Source: JBEKTY01 sp049515555 (GTDB lineage Bacteria; Planctomycetota; Planctomycetia; Pirellulales; Thermoguttaceae). From it: DNA of 39,148 bases. The notes below the pieces were generated by a model, which did not search any database, was not told where the DNA came from, and worked only from the letters and a program-made list of their open reading frames with translations. Both the position numbers and the translations under genes were made by a program. The stretch covers positions 1 through 39,148 of the forward strand of contig JBEKTY010000067.1 of assembly GCA_049515555.1 (NCBI GenBank), read 5' to 3'. Shown here piece after piece: positions 24,352-31,645 of the stretch (position 1 is the stretch's first letter; every line of letters starts with the position of its first letter).

Positions 24352-25875
24352 ATGAAAATTAGAAAGAGTTGTACGATGCACATCCAAAGAGTTTTGGCCT
24401 TAGCGACCATGGCAACCGCCATTTTGATTCCCACGGCGGCCACCGACGCCATGAACCACAACCTGGTTTGGCCGTGGAACGACAAGTGCTCGCCGCCGCA
24501 AACCGCCTACCTGGCATTCCACAGTCCGCAGTCGGCCGACATGCTTTTCGATCGGGCCTCGTTGGGGTCCGGGCAATCGTCGCTGGAGTTCGTCTGCCAG
24601 GCGGGATTGCGCAGCGTGGGCCTGACTTGGACCCTGCACCGGAACATGGTTGCCAAGCCCTTCCGCAGCGGCCAGGCGCAGCCGCTGCCGGCCAACCGGT
24701 TTTGCATGCGCATCGTGCCCGAGGGGCTGCCGCCCGGTTTTTACGACCTGAAGGTGGTTCTCGATACGGGAATGCAAACGATCGATCCCAAGGACGAACG
24801 ACCGGTCAGGGGTGTCTGCGTCTTCGGCTGGCGCGCGGCGGAAATGGCCGTGCAGGATTCTCGTCCCGCCGATTTCAAGGCCTTTTGGGAGCGGGCGAAG
24901 GCACGGCTGGCGGCGATTCCCCTGGACGTTCGCAACGAGACGCCGATGCAGTCGTTCAATCGCGCGGGGATCAACGCCTATAACCTGAAGAGCGCCTGTC
25001 TGCCGGCCGACTATGACCCCCAGGGGCACAAGGTCGAGGAAGTCGAGAGCTGCAAGATCAGCTTCGCCGGGCCGGATGGCGGCCGGGTTTACGCCTGGCT
25101 GGCCAAGCCCAAGGGAGCGGGGCCCTTCCCGGCGATGCTGGTATTGCCCGGCGCCGGCTTTACGGCCCGGCCGCGGCCACTGGAACACGCCCGCCACGGT
25201 TATCTGGCGATCGACGTCCAGATCCACGGCCAGGACGTGGATCTGCCCAAGTACCCGACGTTGCCGGGTTATTACGACGGTTTCCAGTTCGAGCCGCCCG
25301 AGGCATACTACTACTATAATGTCCATCTGCGGGTCGTGCAGGTGGTCAATTACCTGGCTTCTCGCCCGGATGTCGATGCCCGGCGGATCGTGGCGGTGGG
25401 CGGGAGCCAGGGCGGCCGGCTGAGCATCGTCGTTGCGGGCCTCGACCGCCGAATTGCCGCCGCCGTGGCCGCTATTGCCAACTCGCCCAACTATCCGCAC
25501 CTGCATTGGGTTGCCCGCTGCAACGGGCTGGACAAGCCCTGGGATTACCCGTTGGATCCAAAGCTCAAGGACCGGATCAAGTCTGACGGGATGGACCTGG
25601 CCGGCCAGCCGCCCGCGGTAACCGATCCCGACGGCCGCTGCTTCGCCTACTACGACCCGATGAACTTCGCGCCGGACATCCGCTGTCCGGTTCTGATGAA
25701 TGCCGGGATGATCGACCCGGCGTCGCCTCCCTTCAGCGTGTGGGCGGTCTACAACCGCTTGGCGTCGAGGCACAAGGCGCTCATTCCGCAGCCGGGCCTC
25801 GCCCACGACTGGTCCGCCGAGTTCGACCGCCGGGCCTGGCATTGGCTGGAGAAGCTCTGGCTGGAGAAGCCCTAG
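24352..25875 (+). CDS. Secreted acetylxylan-esterase-like hydrolase (AXE1 family), first gene of a sugar operon
   Basis: This 507-residue exported esterase has a signal sequence ending near residue 35. A beta-sandwich-like N-terminal region runs from about residue 40 to 160. The AXE1/cephalosporin-C-deacetylase hydrolase follows (about 170-505), with DFKAFWERAKARLAAIPLDV as the family entry motif. The triad is Ser352 in GGSQGG, Asp455 in GMIDPASPP and His485 in GLAHDW. It probably deacetylates an oligosaccharide or polysaccharide. A second in-frame ATG at 24376 could be the start. PfkB follows after 50 bases, and four metabolic genes continue the unit. Confidence 0.85.
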   Translation: MKIRKSCTMHIQRVLALATMATAILIPTAATDAMNHNLVWPWNDKCSPPQTAYLAFHSPQSADMLFDRASLGSGQSSLEFVCQAGLRSVGLTWTLHRNMVAKPFRSGQAQPLPANRFCMRIVPEGLPPGFYDLKVVLDTGMQTIDPKDERPVRGVCVFGWRAAEMAVQDSRPADFKAFWERAKARLAAIPLDVRNETPMQSFNRAGINAYNLKSACLPADYDPQGHKVEEVESCKISFAGPDGGRVYAWLAKPKGAGPFPAMLVLPGAGFTARPRPLEHARHGYLAIDVQIHGQDVDLPKYPTLPGYYDGFQFEPPEAYYYYNVHLRVVQVVNYLASRPDVDARRIVAVGGSQGGRLSIVVAGLDRRIAAAVAAIANSPNYPHLHWVARCNGLDKPWDYPLDPKLKDRIKSDGMDLAGQPPAVTDPDGRCFAYYDPMNFAPDIRCPVLMNAGMIDPASPPFSVWAVYNRLASRHKALIPQPGLAHDWSAEFDRRAWHWLEKLWLEKP

Positions 25876-25925
25876 ACAGAAAGCCGCGCCCGTGTTATCA
25901 AGGGAGCCTGCAAGACGGCGGATGA

Positions 25926-26846
25926 ATGGTCACGAACATCGACATCCTGGGACTGGGCTGTACGGCGATCGATGAATTGCTGTACGTCGACGCCTATCCG
26001 CCGCCCGACGGCAAGGTGCAGGTCCGCCACCGCCAACGGCAGTGCGGCGGCCTGACGGCGACGGCCCTGGTCGCGGCGGCACGTATGGGCTGCCGCTGCG
26101 CCTATGCGGGAACCCTGGGCAACACCGAGCTTTCGCAGTTCGTGATCGACCGGCTCCGCGACGAGGGCATCGACACGGCCTGCGTCTGCCGGCGGGCAGA
26201 CGCCCAGCCCGTCCGCTCGGTGGTCATCGTCGACGAGAGCCGCCAGACGCGGGCCATCCTGTTCGATACTGAAGGCGCGCTGGGTGCAGATCCCCTTTGG
26301 CCGCCGGAGGAGATCATCCGCTCGGCCAAGGTGCTGTTCATCGACCATTTCGGCATAGCGGGGATGATCCGCGCCGCCCAGATCGGGCACGGCGCCGGGA
26401 TCCCCGTCGTAGCCGACCTGGAAAGTGCCGACAGCCCGCGGTTCGCAGAGCTGCTGAGCCTCGTCGACCACCTGATCCTCTCGCGCGATTTCGCGCAGGC
26501 GATCACCGGCCAGGCCGACCCGGCAGCCGCTGCGCAGTCGCTGTGGGGGCCGCCGCGCCGCGCAGCCGTGGTTACCTGCGGCAGCGCCGGCTGCTGGTAC
26601 GTAAGCCCCTTGGCGCCCGGCAAGGCGGTGCATCAGCCCGCGCCGGCCGTCGAGGCCGTAGATACCACCGGTTGCGGCGACGTATTCCACGGGGCCTACG
26701 CCGCGGCACTGGTCTTTGGGCTGGAGATCCCGGCCGCGGTACGCTTCGCCTCCGCGGCCGCCGCCTTGAAGGCCACGCGGCATGGCGGCCAGGCGGGCAT
26801 TCCCAACCGGGCGGCCGTGGAAGCCCTCTTCGGCGCCGGCCACTGA
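25926..26846 (+). CDS. PfkB-family carbohydrate kinase (ribokinase type)
   Basis: This 306-residue cytoplasmic kinase phosphorylates a sugar or sugar acid with ATP. The N-terminal family signature is IDILGLGCTAIDELLYVDAY, with GGLTATALVAAARMG as the substrate-lid/helix region. The C-terminal signature DTTGCGDVFHGAYAAAL (from residue 246) has Asp252 as the catalytic base; Cys replaces the more usual Ala of GAGD. The sugar cannot be assigned. It lies between an esterase and an aldolase, so the phosphorylated product is probably the aldolase substrate. The ribosome site is weak. Confidence 0.9.
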   Translation: MVTNIDILGLGCTAIDELLYVDAYPPPDGKVQVRHRQRQCGGLTATALVAAARMGCRCAYAGTLGNTELSQFVIDRLRDEGIDTACVCRRADAQPVRSVVIVDESRQTRAILFDTEGALGADPLWPPEEIIRSAKVLFIDHFGIAGMIRAAQIGHGAGIPVVADLESADSPRFAELLSLVDHLILSRDFAQAITGQADPAAAAQSLWGPPRRAAVVTCGSAGCWYVSPLAPGKAVHQPAPAVEAVDTTGCGDVFHGAYAAALVFGLEIPAAVRFASAAAALKATRHGGQAGIPNRAAVEALFGAGH

Positions 26847-26886
26847 CCGATATGAAAAGAAAACCACCCAAGGACATCGAGGACCA

Positions 26887-27690
26887 ATGAACGTTGGAAA
26901 ACAGGTGCGGATGAATCGGATTTTCGCCCATCCTTCCGGGCATCTGTGCTCGGTGGCGGTGGATCATTTCATCAACTACGGCTATGAGATGCCCGAGGGC
27001 CTCCGCCACTTCCGGCAGACCCTGGCGGAAGTCGTGGCCGCCAGGCCCGACGCGGTGACGATTCACAAGGGGCTTGCGGCCGCGGTGTGGGCGGCCCACG
27101 CGGGCCGGGTGCCCTTGATCCTGCAAAGCTCGCTGGGCCGCCCCGGCGAGCCCGCTTGCGAGCAGATTGCCCAGCCCGAGGATGCGGTCCGACTGGGCGC
27201 CGACGGCTTTGCCGTGGCGGCCTTCGTGCGCGGGGCCGGCGAGGCGGCCCATCTGCGGCGGGTGGCCGATTGCGTGCGCCAGGCGGTGGCCTTCGAGATG
27301 CCCGTCATCTGCCACATCTATCCGCGCGACAAGGCGAGCAACATCTCCTTCGCCCCGGACGACATCGCCTGGGCGGTGCGCTGTGCGGTCGAGGTGGGCG
27401 TGGACGTGGTCAAGACGCCCTTCTGCGGCGACGTGGCGGCCCACGCCCAGATCGTCGCCGATTGCCCGCTGCCGCTCGTGGCGGCCGGCGGCCCCAAGGC
27501 CGACTCGCTGCCCGCGGCCCTGGAAATGATCCGCCAGGTGATGCAGAGCGGGGCCCTGGGGGCCACCATCGGACGCAATATCTGGGGCTTCGACCAGATC
27601 CGCGCGGCCGTGCATGCCTTCAAGGCGGTGATCCACGACGGCAAGGAACCCCGCGAGGCACTTCGGCTCGCCGGGCTAGCGGCTTCGTAA
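26887..27690 (+). CDS. Class I aldolase of the DeoC/FbaB/LsrF type
   Basis: This 267-residue (beta/alpha)8 aldolase is expected to cleave a phosphorylated ketose through a lysine Schiff base. Family features are CSVAVDHFINYG near residue 25, PDAVTIHKG at 54-62, DVVKTPFCGD with candidate Lys176, and ATIGRNIWG in the phosphate-binding region near the end. GAGGA lies about six bases before the ATG; the longer upstream frame overlaps the kinase and is not credible. Spacing to the kinase is 40 bases and to the next gene 37, consistent with one operon. Specificity (tagatose-, fuculose-, KDG-like) is unknown. Confidence 0.85.
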   Translation: MNVGKQVRMNRIFAHPSGHLCSVAVDHFINYGYEMPEGLRHFRQTLAEVVAARPDAVTIHKGLAAAVWAAHAGRVPLILQSSLGRPGEPACEQIAQPEDAVRLGADGFAVAAFVRGAGEAAHLRRVADCVRQAVAFEMPVICHIYPRDKASNISFAPDDIAWAVRCAVEVGVDVVKTPFCGDVAAHAQIVADCPLPLVAAGGPKADSLPAALEMIRQVMQSGALGATIGRNIWGFDQIRAAVHAFKAVIHDGKEPREALRLAGLAAS

Positions 27691-27727
27691 TCCCCAAATC
27701 CCTATACCGTTTCAGGAGGATTCCCAA

Positions 27728-28729
27728 ATGGCAAGACCGATCACGCTGTGCACCGGCCAATGGGCCGACTTGCCCGTGGAGACGCTGGCAGTCAAGGCCA
27801 AGGCCTTCGGCTTCGACGGCCTGGAGCTGGCTTGCGCCGGCGACCACTTCGAGGTCGCCAAGGCGGCCGGCGATCCGCACTACGGCCAGAACAAGCGGAA
27901 AACGCTGGAGAAACTGGGCATGCAGGTGTTTGCCATCAGCAATCACCTGGCCGGGCAGGCGGTGCTGGACCACGTCGACGCGCGGCACAAGGCCATCTTG
28001 CCGGCCTATATCTGGGGCGACGGCGACCCGGCGGGCGTCAGCGCCCGGGCGGCCGAGGACATGAAGAACGCCGCCCGCGCGGCCCGGCAACTGGGCATCG
28101 GCGTCGTCAACGGCTTCACCGGCTCGAGCGTCTGGCACCTGCTGTACTCGTTTCCGCCGGTGCCGCCGGCGATGATCGACGACGGCTTCAAACTCCTGGC
28201 CCAGCGTTGGAACCCGATCCTCGACGTGTTCGGCGAGTGCGGCGTGAAGTTCGCCCTGGAGGTGCATCCCACCGAGATCGCCTTCGATCTGTACACGGCC
28301 CAGCGGGCCCTGGAGGCGCTGGACCATCGTCCGGAGTTCGGGTTCAACTTCGACCCCAGCCACTTGATCTGGCAGGGGGTCAATCCGGCCCGCTTCATTC
28401 GCAAGTTCCCCGGTCGGATCTTCCACGTGCACATGAAGGACGCCATCGTGCGGCTGGACGGCGACAGCGGAATTCTGGCCAGCCACCTGAACTTCGGCGA
28501 TCCGCGGCGGGGGTGGGATTTCCGCTCGCTGGGTCACGGCAGCGTAAATTTTGAAGAGATCATCCGCGCGTTGAACGACGCGGGCTACGGCGGCCCGCTA
28601 TCGGTCGAGTGGGAAGACAACGGCATGGACCGCGAGCACGGCGCCCGGGAGGCCTGCCAGTACGTCAGGAAGCTCGACTTCGCTCCCAGCCGGGTGGCCT
28701 TCGACGCGGTGTTCGACAAGCCCAGTTAG
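27728..28729 (+). CDS. Sugar phosphate isomerase/epimerase, xylose-isomerase-like TIM barrel
   Basis: This 333-residue member of the AP-endonuclease-2/xylose-isomerase-like family interconverts sugars by metal-assisted isomerisation or epimerisation. A strong AGGAGG lies eight bases before the ATG. Metal-site elements are FALEVHPTE (Glu), GFNFDPSHL (Asp/His), IFHVHMKD (His) and SVEWEDN (Glu). The barrel start GFDGLELAC is typical. It could supply a ketose to the PfkB kinase. Its stop codon (28727-28729) lies inside a 20-bp direct repeat created or bounded by the palindromic element downstream, but the protein is intact. Confidence 0.88.
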   Translation: MARPITLCTGQWADLPVETLAVKAKAFGFDGLELACAGDHFEVAKAAGDPHYGQNKRKTLEKLGMQVFAISNHLAGQAVLDHVDARHKAILPAYIWGDGDPAGVSARAAEDMKNAARAARQLGIGVVNGFTGSSVWHLLYSFPPVPPAMIDDGFKLLAQRWNPILDVFGECGVKFALEVHPTEIAFDLYTAQRALEALDHRPEFGFNFDPSHLIWQGVNPARFIRKFPGRIFHVHMKDAIVRLDGDSGILASHLNFGDPRRGWDFRSLGHGSVNFEEIIRALNDAGYGGPLSVEWEDNGMDREHGAREACQYVRKLDFAPSRVAFDAVFDKPS

Positions 28730-28877
28730 CATTTAACCACACTCCCGCGGGGTGGCACGTCCCTGAGCGCAGCGAAGGGCGTGGTTTGCGGGCCTGCCAC
28801 GCCCTTCGTCCCTCAGGGCGTGCCACCCAATTGTCAAACTTGTTCTTTCGTGGGCCCTTAGCATTTAACCACACTCC
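28726..28877. repeat. 20-bp direct repeats flanking a palindromic element
   Basis: TTAGCATTTAACCACACTCC occurs at 28726-28745 and again, identically, at 28858-28877. The interval between repeat starts is 132 bases and contains a family-1 element. The left copy includes the stop codon of the isomerase gene, and the right copy ends at the first base of the ribosome site of the next gene. Deleting one repeat plus the element restores a 29-bp intergenic gap. Confidence 0.9.
28751..28857. repeat. Family-1 palindromic element inside the sugar operon
   Basis: The core hairpin (28751-28827) matches the other copies: GGTGGCACGTCCCTGAGCGC and the complementary arm ending GCGTGCCACC. It is followed by the family right flank AATTGTCAAACTTGTTC. 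It sits between the isomerase stop and the uronate-isomerase-like start. It could impede read-through or act as an mRNA-stabilising hairpin. Confidence 0.85.
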
Positions 28878-28890
28878 GGAGGCACGGATC

Positions 28891-30231
28891 ATGAGCGCCA
28901 GTCACAGGGCCCTCGTCGAGGACCTGGAACAAGCCTTGGCCCAACTGCCGATGTTCGACGTACACACGCACCTGGTGGGCGGGCGGCTCGGCGCCCGCGG
29001 CCTGCACGACATCATCTTGTACCACATGGTCGTCAGCGACCTGTACGCGGCCGGCTGTCCCAGCGGGGCGCGGCTCACGCAGTATCCCGGCTGGCCCGAG
29101 AAGGCCGAGGCCCACGCGCGGATCGAGGAGGCCCTGCCCTACCTGCCGCGGATCCGCAACACGAGCTGCGCCTGGATGGTGCGGATCATTCTGCGGGACC
29201 TGTACGATTGGCACGAGCCGATCACCGAGGGCAACTGGCGCCGCCTGGACGAAATCATTCGCCGCCGGGCCGACGACCGCGCCTGGCAGCATTCGATCTT
29301 CGACCGCCTGAACATTCGCCGCACGTGCGCGGAGTACGCCCGCCGGGGCCCGGGCGAAGACGACGCCCGGCTGCAATACTCGCTGGAGTGGGCCTTCTTC
29401 ACGCGCTGTCAATGGGGCGAGTTCGACACCGCGCTGTACGAGCTGGAACACTGCTGGGGGCGGCAGCCCGAGCCCCCCTCGCCGATCGGCGGGCAGCGGC
29501 CGCCCAGCCAGCGCGTCGTTCGCAGCCTGGAAGACGTGCACGCGGCGATCGAGTATTACGTCAACACGATCCCCTACGAGCAGCTTATAACCACGGCCAC
29601 CACCGTATCGACCGACATCGACTATCGCCCGGTGGGCGACGGCGAGATGGCCGCCGCCCTCCGGCGGCGGGAGCAGGCCGGCCCCGCCGAGCGCGACATT
29701 TATTCATCCTACATCAACGAAGCCTTCCTGACGGCCCTGGAGAAACACGCCGACAGGATCGTCTTCCAGTTCAGCGTGGGCGCCGAGCCCATGCCCTATG
29801 AGACCGCCTGTATCCTCTACCAGCGGACGATCAGGCAATTGGCCGAGATGATCGGGCGGCATCCGCGGCTGCACTTCCAGTGCTTCCTGGCCGCGCGGCA
29901 CGCCAACCAGGCCTTCTGCACGCTCGCCCGCGAGTTGCCCAACCTGAGCCTGGCTGGCTATTGGTGGCACAACTTCTTTCCCCACAGCATCCGGCAAGTC
30001 ATCGCCGAACGGCTCGACATGCTGCCGCTCAACAAGCAGATCGGGTTCTTCTCCGACGCCTATTGCGTGGAGTGGGTCTACGGCAAGGCGCGGATGGCGC
30101 AGAAGCAGTTGGCCCGCGTGCTGGCGGAAAAGATCGAACAAGGCCAGTACACGCGCGACGAGGCCCTGGCGATCGCGGCCACCATCCTCTACGACACGCC
30201 CCGCGAGCTGCTGCACATGGCTCCCGGTTGA
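28891..30231 (+). CDS. Uronate-isomerase-like amidohydrolase-superfamily protein
   Basis: This 446-residue protein is related to glucuronate/galacturonate isomerase (UxaC) and wider amidohydrolases. The metal-binding His-x-His is in MFDVHTHL (His25, His27). The C-terminal part carries LAGYWWHNFFPHSIRQVIAE and GFFSDAYCVEWVYGKA, which corresponds to the conserved Asp-containing region. A CGGAGG site lies eight bases before the ATG. As last gene of the operon it may convert an aldose or uronate to the ketose form, or open a lactone. Isomerase activity is inferred from similarity, not shown. Confidence 0.78.
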   Translation: MSASHRALVEDLEQALAQLPMFDVHTHLVGGRLGARGLHDIILYHMVVSDLYAAGCPSGARLTQYPGWPEKAEAHARIEEALPYLPRIRNTSCAWMVRIILRDLYDWHEPITEGNWRRLDEIIRRRADDRAWQHSIFDRLNIRRTCAEYARRGPGEDDARLQYSLEWAFFTRCQWGEFDTALYELEHCWGRQPEPPSPIGGQRPPSQRVVRSLEDVHAAIEYYVNTIPYEQLITTATTVSTDIDYRPVGDGEMAAALRRREQAGPAERDIYSSYINEAFLTALEKHADRIVFQFSVGAEPMPYETACILYQRTIRQLAEMIGRHPRLHFQCFLAARHANQAFCTLARELPNLSLAGYWWHNFFPHSIRQVIAERLDMLPLNKQIGFFSDAYCVEWVYGKARMAQKQLARVLAEKIEQGQYTRDEALAIAATILYDTPRELLHMAPG

Positions 30232-30239
30232 GCCCAGGC

Positions 30240-30260
30240 GAATGTCATACTTGACGAACC
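30240..30260. repeat. Left terminal inverted repeat of the IS1595-like cassette
   Basis: G followed by AATGTCATACTTGACGAACC. It pairs with the complement of 31653-31673 at 18 of 21 positions. It begins eight bases after the stop of the preceding gene and lies 40 bases downstream of the small basic protein gene. Confidence 0.55.
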
Positions 30261-30300
30261 AAAAGAGAAGCCCTCGGCGACGCTGGAAGACGACGGCATT

Positions 30301-30441
30301 CTAGCCGCCGGCCTTCTTCAGCTTCCTAGCCTTCTTCTTTGGCTTAGCCTGGAGCAGCCGTTTGACGGCCTCTTCAAAGGGCAGGTCGATTTTGTTGCTG
30401 TGCGGCCCGTTCCTGGCGCTCACAGCAGTGTGCTTCTTCAT
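30301..30441 (-). CDS. Small basic protein (46 residues), third gene of the cassette
   Basis: The frame begins MKKHTAVSARNGPHSNKIDL, continues PFEEAVKRLLQAKPKKK and ends KARKLKKAGG. I recall a family of small bacterial proteins with a K-I-D-x-PFEEAVKRLL core and a lysine-rich tail. The charge suggests nucleic-acid or RNA contact, but the role is unknown. Its first 23 codons overlap the end of the DUF7689-like gene in another reading frame (30374-30441). No ribosome site is clear, so coupling to the upstream gene is likely. Confidence 0.65.
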   Translation of the reverse strand: MKKHTAVSARNGPHSNKIDLPFEEAVKRLLQAKPKKKARKLKKAGG

Positions 30442-30874
30442 GGCCGGATCGCCGTCGCCTCATGATTGTGACAACCTCTCCATACGCACCGTCCGCCAAC
30501 ACTTCCGGTGTGGCGTGGTTTATATCGTCCTCCGGACCAAGCTTGCTTGTCCACGTACCGTCCGCAATTAGTTGACGGGCCGCGTGTGTATACATGCCCT
30601 CACGACCATAGACAGCGATCCTTTCGTATTCCGGTTCGCACGCGGCGGAATCGCAGGCAACATATCCGTACCGCTCAAAGACGCGAACGAGCGATTGAAC
30701 TTTGTAGTTGCAGTAAGGCGGACCGACGGGCCAAAAGCGGCCTGTTACGGGCTCCCACCATTCCCCCCGCGCACCGCAGGCATGCGCGATACAGTTTTCA
30801 TCGGGTACCGGATCGCTGGTCAGGCGATAGTTACCCGTTCGCATGTTGGGGAAGTCTGCAAGGTTAATCGTCAC
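30374..30874 (-). CDS. DUF7689-like protein of unknown function
   Basis: This 166-residue protein shows a conserved pattern I recognise as the DUF7689 type: FPNMRTGNYRLTSDPVP, then ENCIAHACG, GEWWEPVTGRFWP, then VRVFERYGYVACDS, THAARQL and TWTSKLGPEDDINH. No enzymatic motif is assigned. The GTG start overlaps the stop of the upstream chimeric gene by four bases (GTGA), so translation is coupled. The last 23 codons (after VVTIMRRRR) run through the start of the next gene and look like an unconserved extension; the family usually ends near this Arg-rich point. As I recall, genes of this type often sit beside the HPAYQQIIGMG-type gene. Confidence 0.75.
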   Translation of the reverse strand: MTINLADFPNMRTGNYRLTSDPVPDENCIAHACGARGEWWEPVTGRFWPVGPPYCNYKVQSLVRVFERYGYVACDSAACEPEYERIAVYGREGMYTHAARQLIADGTWTSKLGPEDDINHATPEVLADGAYGEVVTIMRRRRSGHEEAHCCERQERAAQQQNRPAL

Positions 30875-31614
30875 TTAGCGTACCCGTTTCCTTTACCCCA
30901 GGCTAGCCAGGCGTTGGCAATTTCTCGGAGCTTTCCCCAAGACTCCCGAGGAACTGGATCGCTGCCCGTGATGGCACGCAGCGCCCAGTCCCAGTGATCG
31001 GGTCGTTCTCGCATTTCTTCGAGCAGCAACGGAATCGCGCGGTCTCCCATGCCGATTATCTGCTGGTACGCGGGATGTATCACCAGGTCTGTCAGCTTGG
31101 AGCTGTGGCCGCGATCGGATTTCCAGACAGCGACCAGATTGCTGAAACGTTGCCGCACCGCCTCATGCACCGGCTCTGGCAAACACCCCTCACTCCCACG
31201 CATGGCCTCTCGGATTCGCAGCGCCAGGGACCAGGCCGACTTCGGTGTCACTCCTAGCTCGCGGGCGATCTGGCGGCTGCTGACGCCCTTGCTGCTGCTG
31301 GTCATCAGGTCGAGGGCCCTAAGCCATTTGGACAGCGGCAGCTTGCTTTCCTCGAAGATCGTACCGACCCTTACCGTGAATTGTCGGCGGCAATCCTTGC
31401 ACTTCTTCAGCCCTAGCCGACCAGGACTCTTGCTTCCCGGCTTAGCGACAAGTGGGTAGCCTTTCCCGCCACAATAAGGGCAAACCGGAACACCATTTGG
31501 CCAGCGTTGAGTCTCCAGGAAGCACCGTGCCCGGCCCTCGTCTGTAAAAAGCGCCGAAAGGTTGGTAGGATACGCCTTGGCGGCAGTTCCGGTAAGGGGA
31601 TTCTTCGCGGTCAT
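30871..31614 (-). CDS. Chimeric protein: IS1595-type zinc-ribbon/HTH domain fused to a conserved domain of unknown function
   Basis: This 247-residue protein has two parts. Residues about 20-140 match the N-terminus of IS1595-family transposases: a zinc ribbon with Cys45, Cys48, Cys72 and Cys75 (CPYCGG and CKDC), then a helix-turn-helix (KGVSSRQIARELGVTPKSAW, about 110-130) and RIREAM. In a transposase the DDE domain would follow at once. Here, after a short linker, residues about 153-245 form a different conserved unit: RFSNLVAVWKSDRGHSS, HPAYQQIIGMG, PDHWDWALRAITGSDPVP and AWLAWGKGNGY. This unit is usually a stand-alone gene of unknown function. GAGGA precedes the ATG. The fusion would give the unknown domain a DNA-binding head. 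Confidence 0.82.
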   Translation of the reverse strand: MTAKNPLTGTAAKAYPTNLSALFTDEGRARCFLETQRWPNGVPVCPYCGGKGYPLVAKPGSKSPGRLGLKKCKDCRRQFTVRVGTIFEESKLPLSKWLRALDLMTSSSKGVSSRQIARELGVTPKSAWSLALRIREAMRGSEGCLPEPVHEAVRQRFSNLVAVWKSDRGHSSKLTDLVIHPAYQQIIGMGDRAIPLLLEEMRERPDHWDWALRAITGSDPVPRESWGKLREIANAWLAWGKGNGYAK

Positions 31615-31645
31615 AGCTTCCTCGCCTACCCACAATTGTACCCTG

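Noticed and set aside
3734..28827. Dispersed GGTGGCACGTCCC repeats as a CRISPR array
   Set aside because: The copies lie kilobases apart, are internally palindromic and have no spacer pattern or cas genes.
30871..31614. Calling the chimeric gene an ordinary IS1595 transposase
   Set aside because: The zinc ribbon and HTH fit, but no DDE-domain residues follow. The second half matches a different conserved unit, so a functional transposase is not supported.
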